From an uncultured Verrucomicrobiota bacterium (GTDB lineage: Bacteria > Verrucomicrobiota > Verrucomicrobiia > Limisphaerales > UBA9464): a stretch of 41,426 nt of DNA. The translations under genes and the position numbers were made by a program. The stretch is taken from the NCBI GenBank assembly GCA_903939515.1, contig CAJAHH010000084.1, positions 1 to 41,426 of the forward strand, read 5' to 3'. Of the stretch, positions 1 through 8,572 are shown one piece after another. Position 1 is the stretch's first letter, and every line of letters starts with the position of its first letter. The notes below the pieces were generated by a model. That model was not told the origin of the DNA, ran no database searches, and was given only the letters and a program-made list of their open reading frames with translations.

Positions 1-272
1 AACCGGTTCGGCTCAGTCAAATTTCCTCCACCCGGTCTTGGTGATGACTTTCTGATTTTCACCTAATCGTCGCCTTCTGCCTCACAATGGACAGGCTCCT
101 CACAAGGGACAGGCTCCTCACAAGGGACAGGCTCCTCACAAGGGACAGGCTCCTCACAAGCAATGGGCCAACCGGTGAGGGCGGCAAAATAGGTGTCTGA
201 CAAAAATCGGTAAGATTCTCGTTTCAGGATGAAAGGAATCCGAGCGATGACGCGAATCCTTGGATAGCTGCC
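1..272. other. Left-edge non-coding region
   Basis: I find no convincing gene here. The main content is an 18-bp tandem repeat at 91-160, listed separately. The leader of the pseudopilin gene follows and shows no clear promoter hexamers or Shine-Dalgarno sequence. Confidence 0.6.
91..160. repeat. 18-bp direct tandem repeat, about 3.9 copies
   Basis: The unit ACAGGCTCCTCACAAGGG occurs perfectly at 91-108, 109-126 and 127-144, and again at 145-160 without its last two bases. A partial unit (CTCACAATGG) precedes it at 81-90. The array lies upstream of the pseudopilin gene and outside any gene I can support. The identity of the copies suggests recent slippage or a length-variable minisatellite. 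Confidence 0.9.
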
Positions 273-938
273 ATGAGTGCCTCAACTCCCAGAATGCTAT
301 CTCTATCCAAGGCTTTCACCTTGCTCGAACTACTGGTGGTTCTGAGTGTGATCGGAATCCTTACGTTACTGCTGCTGCCAGCCTTGGCTCGTACTCGGGA
401 TACCGCACGCACCAGCTCTTGCCTCTCCCACCTTAAGCAATGGGGCATCGCCACCCATTTATATGAGATGGATTCTGGCGGTTGGTTGCCCCCCGATGGA
501 GCTCCCAATGGCATCTCCACCCACAATGCTTGGTACGCCAACTTGCCCCCGATGATAGGAGTCCCTAGCTACCACGACGAGGGACCTTGGCGGACCAATG
601 CGCTCGCGCCACTAGGCAACCGACTCTGGTTTTGTCCGTCCAACCCGCGACGTAGCAACGGTCATCTGCTCTTCCACTTTGCCCTGAACCGCCTCATCAA
701 CGGCAGCGGACGGGAATCCCGGAGAGTGCGCCTGGAGTCCCTCCCGGCTCCGTCCCGAACCGTCTGGCTCTTCGATAACGGCCAGCGAGCAGCAGTGGCC
801 GGGCCCGGCAACCTCCACCGCAAACTCCATCGGGGTGCGGCCAACATTCTTTTCCTCGATGGCGGTGTTCGCCGAATCCAGCCAACTGGGGAGAGGGCGC
901 TGGCGACTCAAGATCAACCCCTTTGGAACCCTAGATGA
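273..938 (+). CDS. Type IV pilin-like (pseudopilin) protein with H-X9-DG C-terminus
   Basis: This 221-residue protein starts with a class III (prepilin) signal: a short basic leader followed by AFTLLELLVVLSVIGIL around residues 14-30. Glu is at +5 of the predicted mature protein, and Ala rather than Gly sits before the cleavage point. A single hydrophobic helix follows. Near the C-terminus the segment HRGAANILFLDG matches the H-X9-DG motif seen in the large prepilin-like families of Planctomycetes and Verrucomicrobia. Such proteins are processed by a prepilin peptidase and assembled at the inner membrane in type II secretion-like or pilus-like structures, but the role of individual paralogues is unknown. 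The stop overlaps the ATG at 935 by four bases (ATGA), which may couple it to the next gene. Met8 (MLSLSKAF) is a possible alternative start. Confidence 0.85.
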   Translation: MSASTPRMLSLSKAFTLLELLVVLSVIGILTLLLLPALARTRDTARTSSCLSHLKQWGIATHLYEMDSGGWLPPDGAPNGISTHNAWYANLPPMIGVPSYHDEGPWRTNALAPLGNRLWFCPSNPRRSNGHLLFHFALNRLINGSGRESRRVRLESLPAPSRTVWLFDNGQRAAVAGPGNLHRKLHRGAANILFLDGGVRRIQPTGERALATQDQPLWNPR

Positions 939-1081
939 AACTGCTTCGTCAAAGATCCAGCTTCCGAAGCCTCGCCTCGGTTCCAAAGATTCCACCATCG
1001 ACCCGCGCAGCAAACTTCCGTTGGGCTCTAGACCGAGAATTCAATGGCCCCCCGCTCCAGAAGTCCCGAAAGTACCTACCC

Positions 1082-2221
1082 ATGGAAGTCACACCGACCG
1101 CATTCGGCACCTGGAATGGGGGCCGGTTCATGAACTACGGACAGGCTCTTGACGATGCCCAATGGATCGCACTGGTGCGCCATGCCTGGGACCGAGGCAT
1201 CCGAACTTTCCTGACTGCCGATGTGTATGGTTCGGGTCAGGCAGATAGCCTCCTAGGACAGGCGTTGTCCGGGGTGCCGCGCGAGAGTTACTGCCTCGTG
1301 GGTTGTATCGGACATGATTTTTACTCGGCTCGGCGCGATGGTGCGAAGGGCTTCCCGCGCTTCACCCAATCCGGGCTGCGGGTGCCGGCCGACTACGCTT
1401 CGTATCTGCGGATGGCTACCGAGAAATCACTGGAGCGGTGCCGAGCCGATCAGTTCGACCTGGTCCTCCTCCACAATCCCGACCACAGCGGCTACACGAG
1501 CGACCGAGTCTGGAACGGAATGCAGACCTTGCGTGAGGCCGGTCTGACACGTTCCCTCGGAATAGCGCCGGGCCCGGCCAATGGATTCACGCTGGACCTA
1601 ATCCAGTGTTTCGAACGCTTCGGACCTCTCATCGACTGGGCGATGATCATTCTTGGCCCACTGGAGCCATGGCCCGGTAAACTCGTCCTGCCTGCGGCTC
1701 ATCGCCATCACGTCCAACTCATCACGCGTGTGGTGGATTACGGCGGCATCTTCCATGACGATGTCCGTTCCGGACACCGCTTCGGCCCGTCCGACCACCG
1801 ATCGTTTCGACCTGCTGGTTGGGTCGAGGCCGCCGTTGAAAAACTCGAATCCTTGCGACCCATCGCTCAACGCCATGGCATCACTCCGTTGCAGTTGGCC
1901 TGCACCTGGAACCTACACCAGCCGTCCGTGCAGAGTGTGATTCCGACCCTCATCCAAGAGCTGGGGGAAGGAGCCCGACCGATTGCTTCCAAGGTCGATG
2001 AACTGGCCGCTTTGAAGGCGATCCGACTCACACCGGACGAGTTGTCCGAGATTGCCCTGATCGGCGACAATACCGGCTGCATGGCACTGAAAGGTTCCAG
2101 TCGCCGCCATGTGGGCTCAGCACTGCCCGATCAATGGGAGCTGGACAGCGAACTTGAATCCCTGGCCGCGCGCTGGCAGATCGATCCGGACATCGACCTC
2201 GCTCTGACCCATTCCCATTAA
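1082..2221 (+). CDS. Aldo/keto reductase family protein with an altered catalytic tetrad
   Basis: The protein has the AKR TIM-barrel pattern: [14 protein letters not shown] at the start, then [15 protein letters not shown] (Tyr-containing loop), DLVLLHNPD (the His strand), and a C-terminal segment with [18 protein letters not shown], typical of the cofactor side. Two of the four classical residues are changed. The usual fDTA motif reads FLTA, so Asp becomes Leu. The iATK motif aligns with LVGC, so Lys becomes Cys. Tyr and His remain. Ordinary NAD(P)H-dependent carbonyl reduction is therefore doubtful. I chose the ATG at 1082 because family similarity begins there. An in-frame ATG at 935, overlapping the pseudopilin stop, would add 49 basic residues that look unrelated. 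recA follows after 46 bases. Confidence 0.82.
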   Translation: MEVTPTAFGTWNGGRFMNYGQALDDAQWIALVRHAWDRGIRTFLTADVYGSGQADSLLGQALSGVPRESYCLVGCIGHDFYSARRDGAKGFPRFTQSGLRVPADYASYLRMATEKSLERCRADQFDLVLLHNPDHSGYTSDRVWNGMQTLREAGLTRSLGIAPGPANGFTLDLIQCFERFGPLIDWAMIILGPLEPWPGKLVLPAAHRHHVQLITRVVDYGGIFHDDVRSGHRFGPSDHRSFRPAGWVEAAVEKLESLRPIAQRHGITPLQLACTWNLHQPSVQSVIPTLIQELGEGARPIASKVDELAALKAIRLTPDELSEIALIGDNTGCMALKGSSRRHVGSALPDQWELDSELESLAARWQIDPDIDLALTHSH

Positions 2222-2267
2222 TTTCAAACTGAACCATTTCTCTAACCTCATTCCAACCGACTCCCCT

Positions 2268-3416
2268 ATGGCCGAAAAACTCCCCGAAAAGAAAACCCCA
2301 ACCACCGAAACCAAACTCGCCGAGACTAAACCCGCCGAGATCAAAGCCACCGCCGTTGCCGAGGTGCCCAAGATCTCCGCAGCCAAACAGCGGGAACTCG
2401 ATTCCGCCATTGCCTCCATCACCAAGGCTTACGGCGAGGGGGCGATCATGCGCCTCGGATCTCAGGTCTCCCGACCCATCGAGGTCATCCCCACCGGGGC
2501 ACTCGCTATCGATCTTGCGCTGGGTGTGGGCGGCGTGCCCCGTGGCCGTGTGGTGGAGATCTATGGTCCAGAATCCTCCGGAAAAACGACTCTGATGCTG
2601 CACCTGATTGCCAACGCCCAGAAGGCCGGTGGTGTCGCTGCTTTCATCGATGCTGAGCACGCTCTGGACCCTTCCTACGCCAAGAAACTTGGAGTGAATG
2701 TCGATGAACTTCTGGTCTCCCAACCCGACTCCGGCGAAGAGGCGCTGACCATCTGCGAGACGCTGGCCCGTTCTGGAGCCATCGACATCATCGTCATCGA
2801 TTCGGTGGCCGCGCTGGTGCCCAAGGCCGAACTCGAAGGCGAGATGGGCATGGCCACCATGGGCATGCAAGCGCGCCTCATGAGCCAGGCGTTGCGCAAG
2901 CTCACTGCCATCCTCAGCAAGGCCAAGACTACCTGCCTTTTCACCAACCAATTGCGCGAGAAGGTGGGCGTGATGTTCGGCAGCCCCGAGACCACCCCAG
3001 GCGGTAAAGCCCTGAAGTTCTACGCTAGCGTCCGCATCGACATCCGACGCAAAGAGGCGATCAAAGACGGCTCAGGCGCAACGATCGGCAACCATGTGAA
3101 GGTGAAGATCGTGAAGAACAAGGTCGCCCCCCCGTTTGCCGAGGCAGAGTTCGATATTCTCTTTAATCACGGCATCGACAAGGAGGGCTCGCTGCTCGAT
3201 GTGGCTCTCAGCGTCGGTACCGTGGATAAGAAGGGTGCATGGATTCAGTTCCAGGGTGAACTCATCGGTCAGGGCAAGGATGCCGCCCGCAGGACGCTGG
3301 CTGAGAAGCCCGAATTGGCGAAGAAAATCCAAGAGGCGACCCTCGCTAAGCGCCTCGCCGAACTCACGGCCGCTACCGCTTCCAACGGTCCTGCGGCCCC
3401 TGCTGCAGGTCGATGA
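2268..3416 (+). CDS. recA: Recombinase RecA
   Basis: RecA is the ATP-dependent strand-exchange protein of homologous recombination and the SOS co-protease. The 382-residue product carries the Walker A motif GPESSGKTT at residues 100-108, Walker B IIVIDSV near 174-180, and the following [13 protein letters not shown] stretch. [15 protein letters not shown] and [15 protein letters not shown] mark the L2 and core regions. The first 45 or so residues are an additional Lys/Glu/Thr/Ala-rich tail with KLAE and KPAE repeats before the conserved [18 protein letters not shown]. The C-terminus ends in an Ala/Pro tail. It sits 46 bases behind the aldo/keto reductase gene, so it may be read from the same transcript. 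I see no convincing LexA-type operator in that gap. Confidence 0.97.
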   Translation: MAEKLPEKKTPTTETKLAETKPAEIKATAVAEVPKISAAKQRELDSAIASITKAYGEGAIMRLGSQVSRPIEVIPTGALAIDLALGVGGVPRGRVVEIYGPESSGKTTLMLHLIANAQKAGGVAAFIDAEHALDPSYAKKLGVNVDELLVSQPDSGEEALTICETLARSGAIDIIVIDSVAALVPKAELEGEMGMATMGMQARLMSQALRKLTAILSKAKTTCLFTNQLREKVGVMFGSPETTPGGKALKFYASVRIDIRRKEAIKDGSGATIGNHVKVKIVKNKVAPPFAEAEFDILFNHGIDKEGSLLDVALSVGTVDKKGAWIQFQGELIGQGKDAARRTLAEKPELAKKIQEATLAKRLAELTAATASNGPAAPAAGR

Positions 3417-3514
3417 GTCCGAGTTCACCAAAACCCAGAAAGACTGAGAGCCTGACAGCAGAGCCAACCCGACGACCATTGGTTGCTCACTGAAGGCGCT
3501 GGGTTCGACCCAAG

Positions 3515-3539
3515 GCCCGCCCGAATACTTCGGGCGGGC
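3515..3539 (+). terminator. Hairpin downstream of recA, probable terminator
   Basis: A perfect 11-bp stem GCCCGCCCGAA / TTCGGGCGGGC with a three-base loop lies about 100 bases after the recA stop. Only two T residues follow, so it is a strong hairpin with a weak U-tract. It could also act on the convergent strand. Confidence 0.6.
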
Positions 3540-3778
3540 TTGCACTGTCAGTGACGGTGTGAAAACTCATGAAATCTGCAGGTTTAAAAACCCCTGAGCC
3601 CAGAAACTCAACGGATCATCGATCCGGCCTGAGCTTGTCGGTTGCTCGAAACGAATTCTGATTAACTCTGGTGGTCCCCGGACGCATTCGGCCTCCTCTT
3701 GAAGAATGAAGAAGCGCGGGCGCTCACCTCGGAAGAAAACCGATCCGAGGATCCGGCAAAACCGCGGGTTTCAAACCG

Positions 3779-3807
3779 GCAACTTTCCGTGAATTACGGA
3801 ACGTTGC
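3779..3807 (-). terminator. Hairpin downstream of rnc, possible terminator
   Basis: Arms 3779-3790 and 3796-3807 pair over 12 positions with one mismatch and a five-base loop. The hairpin lies 35 bases past the rnc stop. There is no clear U-tract, so this is tentative. Confidence 0.4.
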
Positions 3808-3841
3808 TGAGCTTGCACTCCTTCGAAGGTTTAAAGAGGGC

Positions 3842-4558
3842 TTAAGAGCCCTGAGGGGCAGGTGTCGCGAGGGAGGCCTTGAGTTTCTGGAGGGCTAAGA
3901 AAGCCGCGTTGCTCTCCGCAGCCTTTTTACTTCGACCCACACCTCGAGCCAACTCCACGCCGCCGTGCAAGACGGCGCACCGGAAGATCCGGTCATGATC
4001 GGGCCCCTCGGTATCGAGCAATTCGTAACTAGGGGCTTCGGGTGAACTGGCCTGCAATTTCTCCTGTAGGTCACCCTTGGGATTGTCGAGGTTGGGCAAT
4101 TCGACCATCTCGGTTCCTCCCGCCCGGATCAGGTCCATGAGCCTCTGGCGAGCGGCTTCGAATCCGGCATCCACATACACCGCTCCAATGATCGCCTCGA
4201 AGGCATCGGCCAAGGTCGAGCTGCGGGATCGCCCACCGCTGGAATCTTCGCCGCGGCTGAGGATGACGTGCTTTCCTAGCTCGAGACGCCGAGCCTGCCC
4301 GGCCAGCGATGTTCGATTGACCAACTGCGCCCGCGCCTGCGTGAGAGCCCCCTCACCCAGTCCAGGAAACCGTTGATATAACTCCGAAGTGATCGCCAAC
4401 TGGATCACCGCATCCCCCAAAAACTCCAACCGCTGATTGTGGTTCTGCCCTCCACCCTCCTCATGCGCCACGGACGGATGAGTCAACGCCAGGGACAAAA
4501 GTGATGGATCGCGAAAACGGTACCCCAGTGCGACTTGGAGATTTTCGAGAGCGGACAT
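3842..4558 (-). CDS. rnc: Ribonuclease III
   Basis: RNase III cleaves double-stranded RNA in rRNA maturation, mRNA processing and turnover. The 238-residue protein has the standard two-domain layout. The catalytic domain carries the signature QRLEFLGDAV (Glu45, Asp49) and DAFEAIIGAVYVDAG (Asp118, Glu121), the four acidic metal ligands. A C-terminal double-stranded RNA-binding domain occupies roughly residues 165-232, with GRSKKAAESNAAFLAL as its last helix. The length is typical for the family. It lies 53 bases downstream of a same-strand unknown gene, probably in one transcript. No Shine-Dalgarno sequence precedes the ATG. Confidence 0.96.
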   Translation of the reverse strand: MSALENLQVALGYRFRDPSLLSLALTHPSVAHEEGGGQNHNQRLEFLGDAVIQLAITSELYQRFPGLGEGALTQARAQLVNRTSLAGQARRLELGKHVILSRGEDSSGGRSRSSTLADAFEAIIGAVYVDAGFEAARQRLMDLIRAGGTEMVELPNLDNPKGDLQEKLQASSPEAPSYELLDTEGPDHDRIFRCAVLHGGVELARGVGRSKKAAESNAAFLALQKLKASLATPAPQGS

Positions 4559-4611
4559 GGGAATCGTTGGATGGACTGCAGGCGAAACCTCTGAGGTGCT
4601 GGCGGCCAGGA

Positions 4612-5211
4612 TCAGACCGGAGCCAATGACGGAATCTCGCTCGGCGCATTGAAGGGTTCTTCAGTGGGCTCTGCAGGCAAGGATGCTAGAGCCAGAACTT
4701 CGTCCGGCAGCCCGTGCTCCAAAAGATGGGCCACATCGCTCTGTACGGCCGCCAATTGGTTCAATTGGAGATCGGGGTCTACAATGGTGAACAAATCGCC
4801 CGACTTCGGATGTTCATACACAAAGATCCGCCGACCATTGTCCCGCGACTGACCCTTGACCCGCAGGATGCGCTTACGCTCCAGCATCACCGCCAAGATG
4901 TAGGCAACGGCCGAATGCCGCTCCTCGCGCCGTTCAAGAAGCTTCCTCAGCAGCGACTCGGCGTCATCCTTGCGGATAGCATCCGGAGGCACCGGAGGCG
5001 GGGCCTCATACACACCCTTCCAATGGGAGACCAAGTTGACCTTGGCGAGCAGTTCCGCAGCAGACTCCTTGAAGGCATCCACGCAGAGGTCCATCCGTTC
5101 AAAGCCCGCTTTCGTATCAAGAAGCAGGGTGTGATAGGTCTCACCATCATGGAACTGCCGCCCGGATAGCCTGCAGGCGTGGGCCCGCGACTGGATATGC
5201 CATTCAATCAT
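4612..5211 (-). CDS. Conserved-looking hypothetical protein upstream of rnc
   Basis: I do not recognise this 199-residue protein. It has no signal peptide or membrane segment, so it is probably cytoplasmic. The N-terminus is rich in His, Cys and Arg (MIEWHIQSRAHACRLSGR). A central helical part contains DAESLLRKLLERREERHSAVAYILAVMLERKRIL, followed by a segment (FVYEHPKSGDLFTIVDPDLQLNQL) that looks like a beta-sheet region. The C-terminal 30 residues are Pro/Glu/Ala-rich and probably disordered. It precedes rnc on the same strand with a 53-base gap, so a link to RNA metabolism is possible, but that rests on position only. Confidence 0.75.
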   Translation of the reverse strand: MIEWHIQSRAHACRLSGRQFHDGETYHTLLLDTKAGFERMDLCVDAFKESAAELLAKVNLVSHWKGVYEAPPPVPPDAIRKDDAESLLRKLLERREERHSAVAYILAVMLERKRILRVKGQSRDNGRRIFVYEHPKSGDLFTIVDPDLQLNQLAAVQSDVAHLLEHGLPDEVLALASLPAEPTEEPFNAPSEIPSLAPV

Positions 5212-5338
5212 CGAATCAAGTGCCCAAGTATCGGGGGTCCCCTCTACGGTGCAACAGGCTTTTGCACCCGGTACCCAAACCCCAAACCAGACTCTTTCCG
5301 AGGCTGGCTCTATCCGGAGAAAATAACCTCAAACGATC

Positions 5339-5379
5339 GGTGGGCACCCAGATCTCTAAAATAGCACCCGCTGCCCACC
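5339..5379 (-). terminator. Hairpin downstream of pckG, possible terminator
   Basis: Eight-base arms GGTGGGCA (5339-5346) and TGCCCACC (5372-5379) pair perfectly around a 25-base loop, just past the pckG stop. The loop is long and no U-tract follows, so it is only a candidate 3' structure. A second hairpin, GGTGCAA/TTGCACC, lies at 5249-5268. Confidence 0.35.
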
Positions 5380-5397
5380 GCCAGCCACGGAGGACTC

Positions 5398-7245
5398 TCA
5401 AAGGCGTGCGACCAACAATTGCTCCTGAAAGACCATTTCCTTGGGAAGGTGGGTGTAGAGCTTCATGAACAACTCGTCCGTCGACAGCAAATCCCGGCGC
5501 CATTCCTCAGGGTCCATGCGCTGCAACTGAGCAAATCGCTCCCGGCTGAATCCCTCGAGGCCTTCCGTGTCAAAATCTTCATAGCGCGGAACCCATCCCA
5601 GCGCGGTCTCGGCCGCTCCGGTTGTGCCGGCGCATCGATCCAAGATCCACTTCAGAACGCGCATATTCTCTCCGAATCCCGGCCAAAGGAATTGCCCCGC
5701 CTCATCCTTGCGAAACCAGTTCACGTGAAAAATTCGGGGCGGCTCGGTCAGCTTCTTGCGCATGTCTAGCCAATGCCGGAAGTACCGCCCCATGTTGTAG
5801 CCGCAGAACGGCAGCATGGCCATCGGGTCGCGACGCACCTGACCGACGGTGCCGGCCGCCGCCGCGGTCATCTCACTACCCATCGTCGCGCCCAGGAAGA
5901 CCCCGTGGCTCCAGTTGAACGCCTCGAAAACCAGAGGCACGACGTTCGCACGACGCCCTCCGAAAATGATGGCGGAAATCGGCACTCCCTGCGGATCGAG
6001 CGCCTCGGGAGCCATGGCCGGGTTGTTGGTGGCCGGCGCAGTGAATCGTGAATTGGGGTGGGCTGCTTTCTCTTTGGAGGCCGGTGTCCAAAGATGACCC
6101 TTCCAGTCCAGACACTCGGCCGGAGGCGGGTCATCGTGCCCTTCCCACCACACCGTGCCGTCCGGCTTGAGCGCCACGTTGGTGTAGATCGTGTCCCGTG
6201 CAATGGTCACCATCGCATTCGGATTGGTCTTGGCATTGGTGCCCGGCGCCACCCCGAAGTAGCCCGCCTCAGGATTGATAGCCCACAGGCGCCCGTCCGG
6301 ACCCGGCCGCATCCAGGCAATGTCATCGCCCACGGTCCCTATCTTCCAACCCTGAAACCGCTCCGGCGGAATCATCATCGCGAAGTTGGTCTTGCCGCAG
6401 GCGCTCGGGAAGGCTGCTGCGACGTAGCGCCGTTCCCCCTCGGGAGACTCCACTGACAGGATAAGCATGTGCTCCGCCAACCACCCCTGCCGCCGCCCCA
6501 GGTAAGACCCAATGCGCAAGGCTAAGCATTTTTTGCCCAGCAACACATTGCCCCCATAGCCCGAGCCCACCGAGATGATCTCATTGGTCTCGGGAAAGTG
6601 GCAGATGAAACGCCGATCGGGATGGCCATCGAGGAGACAATGAAGCCCCCGATTGAAGTGATTCGACTGCCCGAGATGATCCACGGCGATGCGGCCCATC
6701 CGAGTCATGATCCTCATGTTGAGCACCACGTAGAGGGAGTCGGTCAACTCGATACCGACCTGAGCCAATGGGGATCCTGGCGGACCCATCAGGTAGGGCA
6801 CCACATAGAGCGTGCGACCCTTCATACCGCCGCGCGCCAATCCCAAGAGCTTCTTACGCATGGACGCGGGCTCGGCCCAGTTGTTGGTGGGCCCAGCATC
6901 CTCGGCCAACTCGGTGCAAATGAAGGTGCAATGCTCCACCCGTGCCACATCGTTGGAGTTGGACCGGTGATAGTAGCAACCCGGCAACTTGTCCTGATTG
7001 AGGGGAACCAACACTCCCTGGCGCACCGCCTCGGCATAGAGGTAATCCTTTTCAGCCTCAGACCCGTCACACCAGAACACCGAGTCGGGCTGCGTGAGAG
7101 CCACTGTGGCGGTTACCCATTCCTGCAAGGCAGGATGGGCGATGGGTTGGGTGCCGTGGGGCGGCGTTGGGGTGCTACTCACTAGTCCCAGCCTACGCCG
7201 GTCCTTGCTCGAGGCACTCCGAATCTTGTCGCCCGAAGGGCTCAT
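5398..7245 (-). CDS. pckG: Phosphoenolpyruvate carboxykinase (GTP)
   Basis: This enzyme converts oxaloacetate and GTP to phosphoenolpyruvate, GDP and CO2, the entry step of gluconeogenesis. Starting at 7245 the protein has 615 residues, the usual size for the GTP family. It contains the phosphate-binding loop with the reactive cysteine, [12 protein letters not shown] (Cys near residue 282). It also has GDDIAWM (metal-binding), [12 protein letters not shown], and the C-terminal nucleotide-site stretch [14 protein letters not shown]. The reading frame is open upstream to 7440, but those 65 residues are Arg/Cys-rich and unlike the family. A purine-rich stretch (GAGGCAGGGG) precedes the 7245 ATG at a somewhat long distance. 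It is transcribed away from the LOG gene and appears monocistronic. Confidence 0.95.
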   Translation of the reverse strand: MSPSGDKIRSASSKDRRRLGLVSSTPTPPHGTQPIAHPALQEWVTATVALTQPDSVFWCDGSEAEKDYLYAEAVRQGVLVPLNQDKLPGCYYHRSNSNDVARVEHCTFICTELAEDAGPTNNWAEPASMRKKLLGLARGGMKGRTLYVVPYLMGPPGSPLAQVGIELTDSLYVVLNMRIMTRMGRIAVDHLGQSNHFNRGLHCLLDGHPDRRFICHFPETNEIISVGSGYGGNVLLGKKCLALRIGSYLGRRQGWLAEHMLILSVESPEGERRYVAAAFPSACGKTNFAMMIPPERFQGWKIGTVGDDIAWMRPGPDGRLWAINPEAGYFGVAPGTNAKTNPNAMVTIARDTIYTNVALKPDGTVWWEGHDDPPPAECLDWKGHLWTPASKEKAAHPNSRFTAPATNNPAMAPEALDPQGVPISAIIFGGRRANVVPLVFEAFNWSHGVFLGATMGSEMTAAAAGTVGQVRRDPMAMLPFCGYNMGRYFRHWLDMRKKLTEPPRIFHVNWFRKDEAGQFLWPGFGENMRVLKWILDRCAGTTGAAETALGWVPRYEDFDTEGLEGFSRERFAQLQRMDPEEWRRDLLSTDELFMKLYTHLPKEMVFQEQLLVARL

Positions 7246-7644
7246 CTTGGCCGCCCCTGCCTCGATCACGCAGCGGCGACTAGCGCCGCGAGAAAAGCGT
7301 CGGTGAAGCACCTCCAAGGAACACCGGCAGTCTTCGCTCGATCCCATTACAACGTAGCACTGGAAGGATCGATCACCTGAGCGCAACGGGACGTCAGAAG
7401 TCAGACGGAAGACCCAATTCGGCATCGCCAAAAATCGCATCTGCGAAGCCCAAGACCCCGGTAAATAATAGTATTAGCAGAATCACCACGGCCGATCGGC
7501 AAACGCTCAGAAACGGTCGGCAAAACTCATCGGTCGCAAGAGACTGTTGATCTGCCCCCTCATTGTGGAGAGGAACTTTCCGACCCTGAAATCGGGTGTA
7601 TCTTTTGACCCGCCCACCTCACCACTCTAAATCATCCATGAACT
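7246..7644. other. Intergenic region between divergent pckG and LOG-family gene
   Basis: No supported gene apart from the improbable upstream extension of pckG. A short AT-rich patch (GTAAATAATAGTATTAG, about 7460-7476) stands out from the GC-rich surroundings and is a plausible place for promoters of either gene, but I cannot assign hexamers with confidence. Confidence 0.45.
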
Positions 7645-7665
7645 GTGGATGAACCCAAAAACACC

Positions 7666-8379
7666 ATGCCCCTGCACGAAATCCGATTTCTCGAAGGCCC
7701 CCGTTCCCGGTGGGACAATCTCAAGTTCGTCGTCGATATCGCCTGGGAATTTATTCGGGGCTTCCGGGCGCTGCACTTCTCAGGGTCGTGCGTCGCCGTG
7801 TTTGGCTCGGCGCGATTCACCGAGGCCAGCCCCTATTATGGATTGACGCGACAACTGTCCGCTGAGATCGCCAAACTGGGCTTCACCATCATGACCGGAG
7901 GCGGGCCCGGGCTGATGGAAGCCGCCAATCGAGGGGCTCGCGATGTGGGAGGTCGCTCGGTAGGTTGCAATATCGTGCTGCCGATGGAGCAAGAGCCCAA
8001 CCCCTACTTGGATAAATGGGTCAATATCCGCTACTTCTTCGTCCGGAAGACGCTGCTCATTAAATACTCGTACGCCTTCGTCATCGTCCCCGGAGGATTT
8101 GGTACGCTCGATGAGCTCTTCGAGGCCGTGACCCTCATCCAGACCGGAAAAATTAAAGACTTTCCGGTCATCATCTTTGGCCGCGAGTTTCATCAGGAAC
8201 TCGTGGCGCACCTCGAGAAAATGCGTCAGCTCAAGACCATCTCAGAAACCGACCTCCAACTGTTCTTGGTGACCGATTCCATCGATGAAGCCGTGGAGTT
8301 GCTTCGCAAGACCATCAAGAAGTTCGGGCTCACACAGGCTAAACGCACACCGAGTCGACTCTTGGGTGAGCGCTGGTAG
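7666..8379 (+). CDS. LOG family protein (TIGR00730-type Rossmann fold)
   Basis: The 237-residue protein has both hallmark motifs of the LOG/TIGR00730 family: GGGPGLMEAAN at residues 78-88 and PGGFGTLDE at 142-150. These form the nucleotide-monophosphate site of the Rossmann fold. Characterised relatives hydrolyse the N-glycosidic bond of nucleoside 5'-monophosphates, either cytokinin precursors or ordinary purine and pyrimidine nucleotides. Which substrate applies here cannot be read from sequence. The ATG at 7666 is preferred. A GTG at 7645 is in frame and adds seven residues; neither has a Shine-Dalgarno sequence. It stands alone between divergent pckG and the convergent large secreted protein. 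Confidence 0.88.
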   Translation: MPLHEIRFLEGPRSRWDNLKFVVDIAWEFIRGFRALHFSGSCVAVFGSARFTEASPYYGLTRQLSAEIAKLGFTIMTGGGPGLMEAANRGARDVGGRSVGCNIVLPMEQEPNPYLDKWVNIRYFFVRKTLLIKYSYAFVIVPGGFGTLDELFEAVTLIQTGKIKDFPVIIFGREFHQELVAHLEKMRQLKTISETDLQLFLVTDSIDEAVELLRKTIKKFGLTQAKRTPSRLLGERW

Positions 8380-8519
8380 TCGTTGGACGGATCGGCCCGG
8401 TCGGCTGCCTCGAGCAGGCGCCCATGAGGTACAAAAGCCGCCTCTACCTCGCCGTGTCCATGAGGTCCATAGGCACGGGCTCTACTGCGAAGGAACGCCG
8501 CGGACCCTGGCGCACAACG

Positions 8520-8551
8520 AAAAGAGGGGCCGAAGCGAACTTCGACCCCTC
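8520..8551 (-). terminator. Rho-independent terminator of the large secreted protein gene
   Basis: On the minus strand a 12-bp stem (GAGGGGTCGAAG / CTTCGGCCCCTC, one G-U pair) closes a UUCG tetraloop and is followed directly by UUUU. It lies about 20 bases after the stop at 8573. This is a textbook intrinsic terminator. Confidence 0.9.
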
Positions 8552-8572
8552 CGTGACTGAATCCGCGTACGA

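Larger units (their letters stand above)
3417..3841. other. Intergenic region between convergent recA and rnc
   Basis: No supported gene. It contains a recA-proximal hairpin at 3515-3539, an rnc-proximal hairpin at 3779-3807 and a short inverted repeat CCTCGG/CCGAGG at 3727-3732 and 3745-3750. The remaining sequence shows nothing I can name. Confidence 0.6.

Noticed and set aside
91-160. CRISPR or iteron origin
   Set aside because: Units are contiguous without spacers, and there is no replication-initiator gene or AT-rich unwinding region nearby.
2222-2267. LexA box before recA
   Set aside because: I looked for spaced GTTC/GAAC-type palindromes in the gap and found none that are convincing.
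3842-5211. Frameshift linking the unknown gene to rnc
   Set aside because: rnc is complete at its N-terminus and the upstream protein has its own plausible end. The 53-base gap is ordinary.
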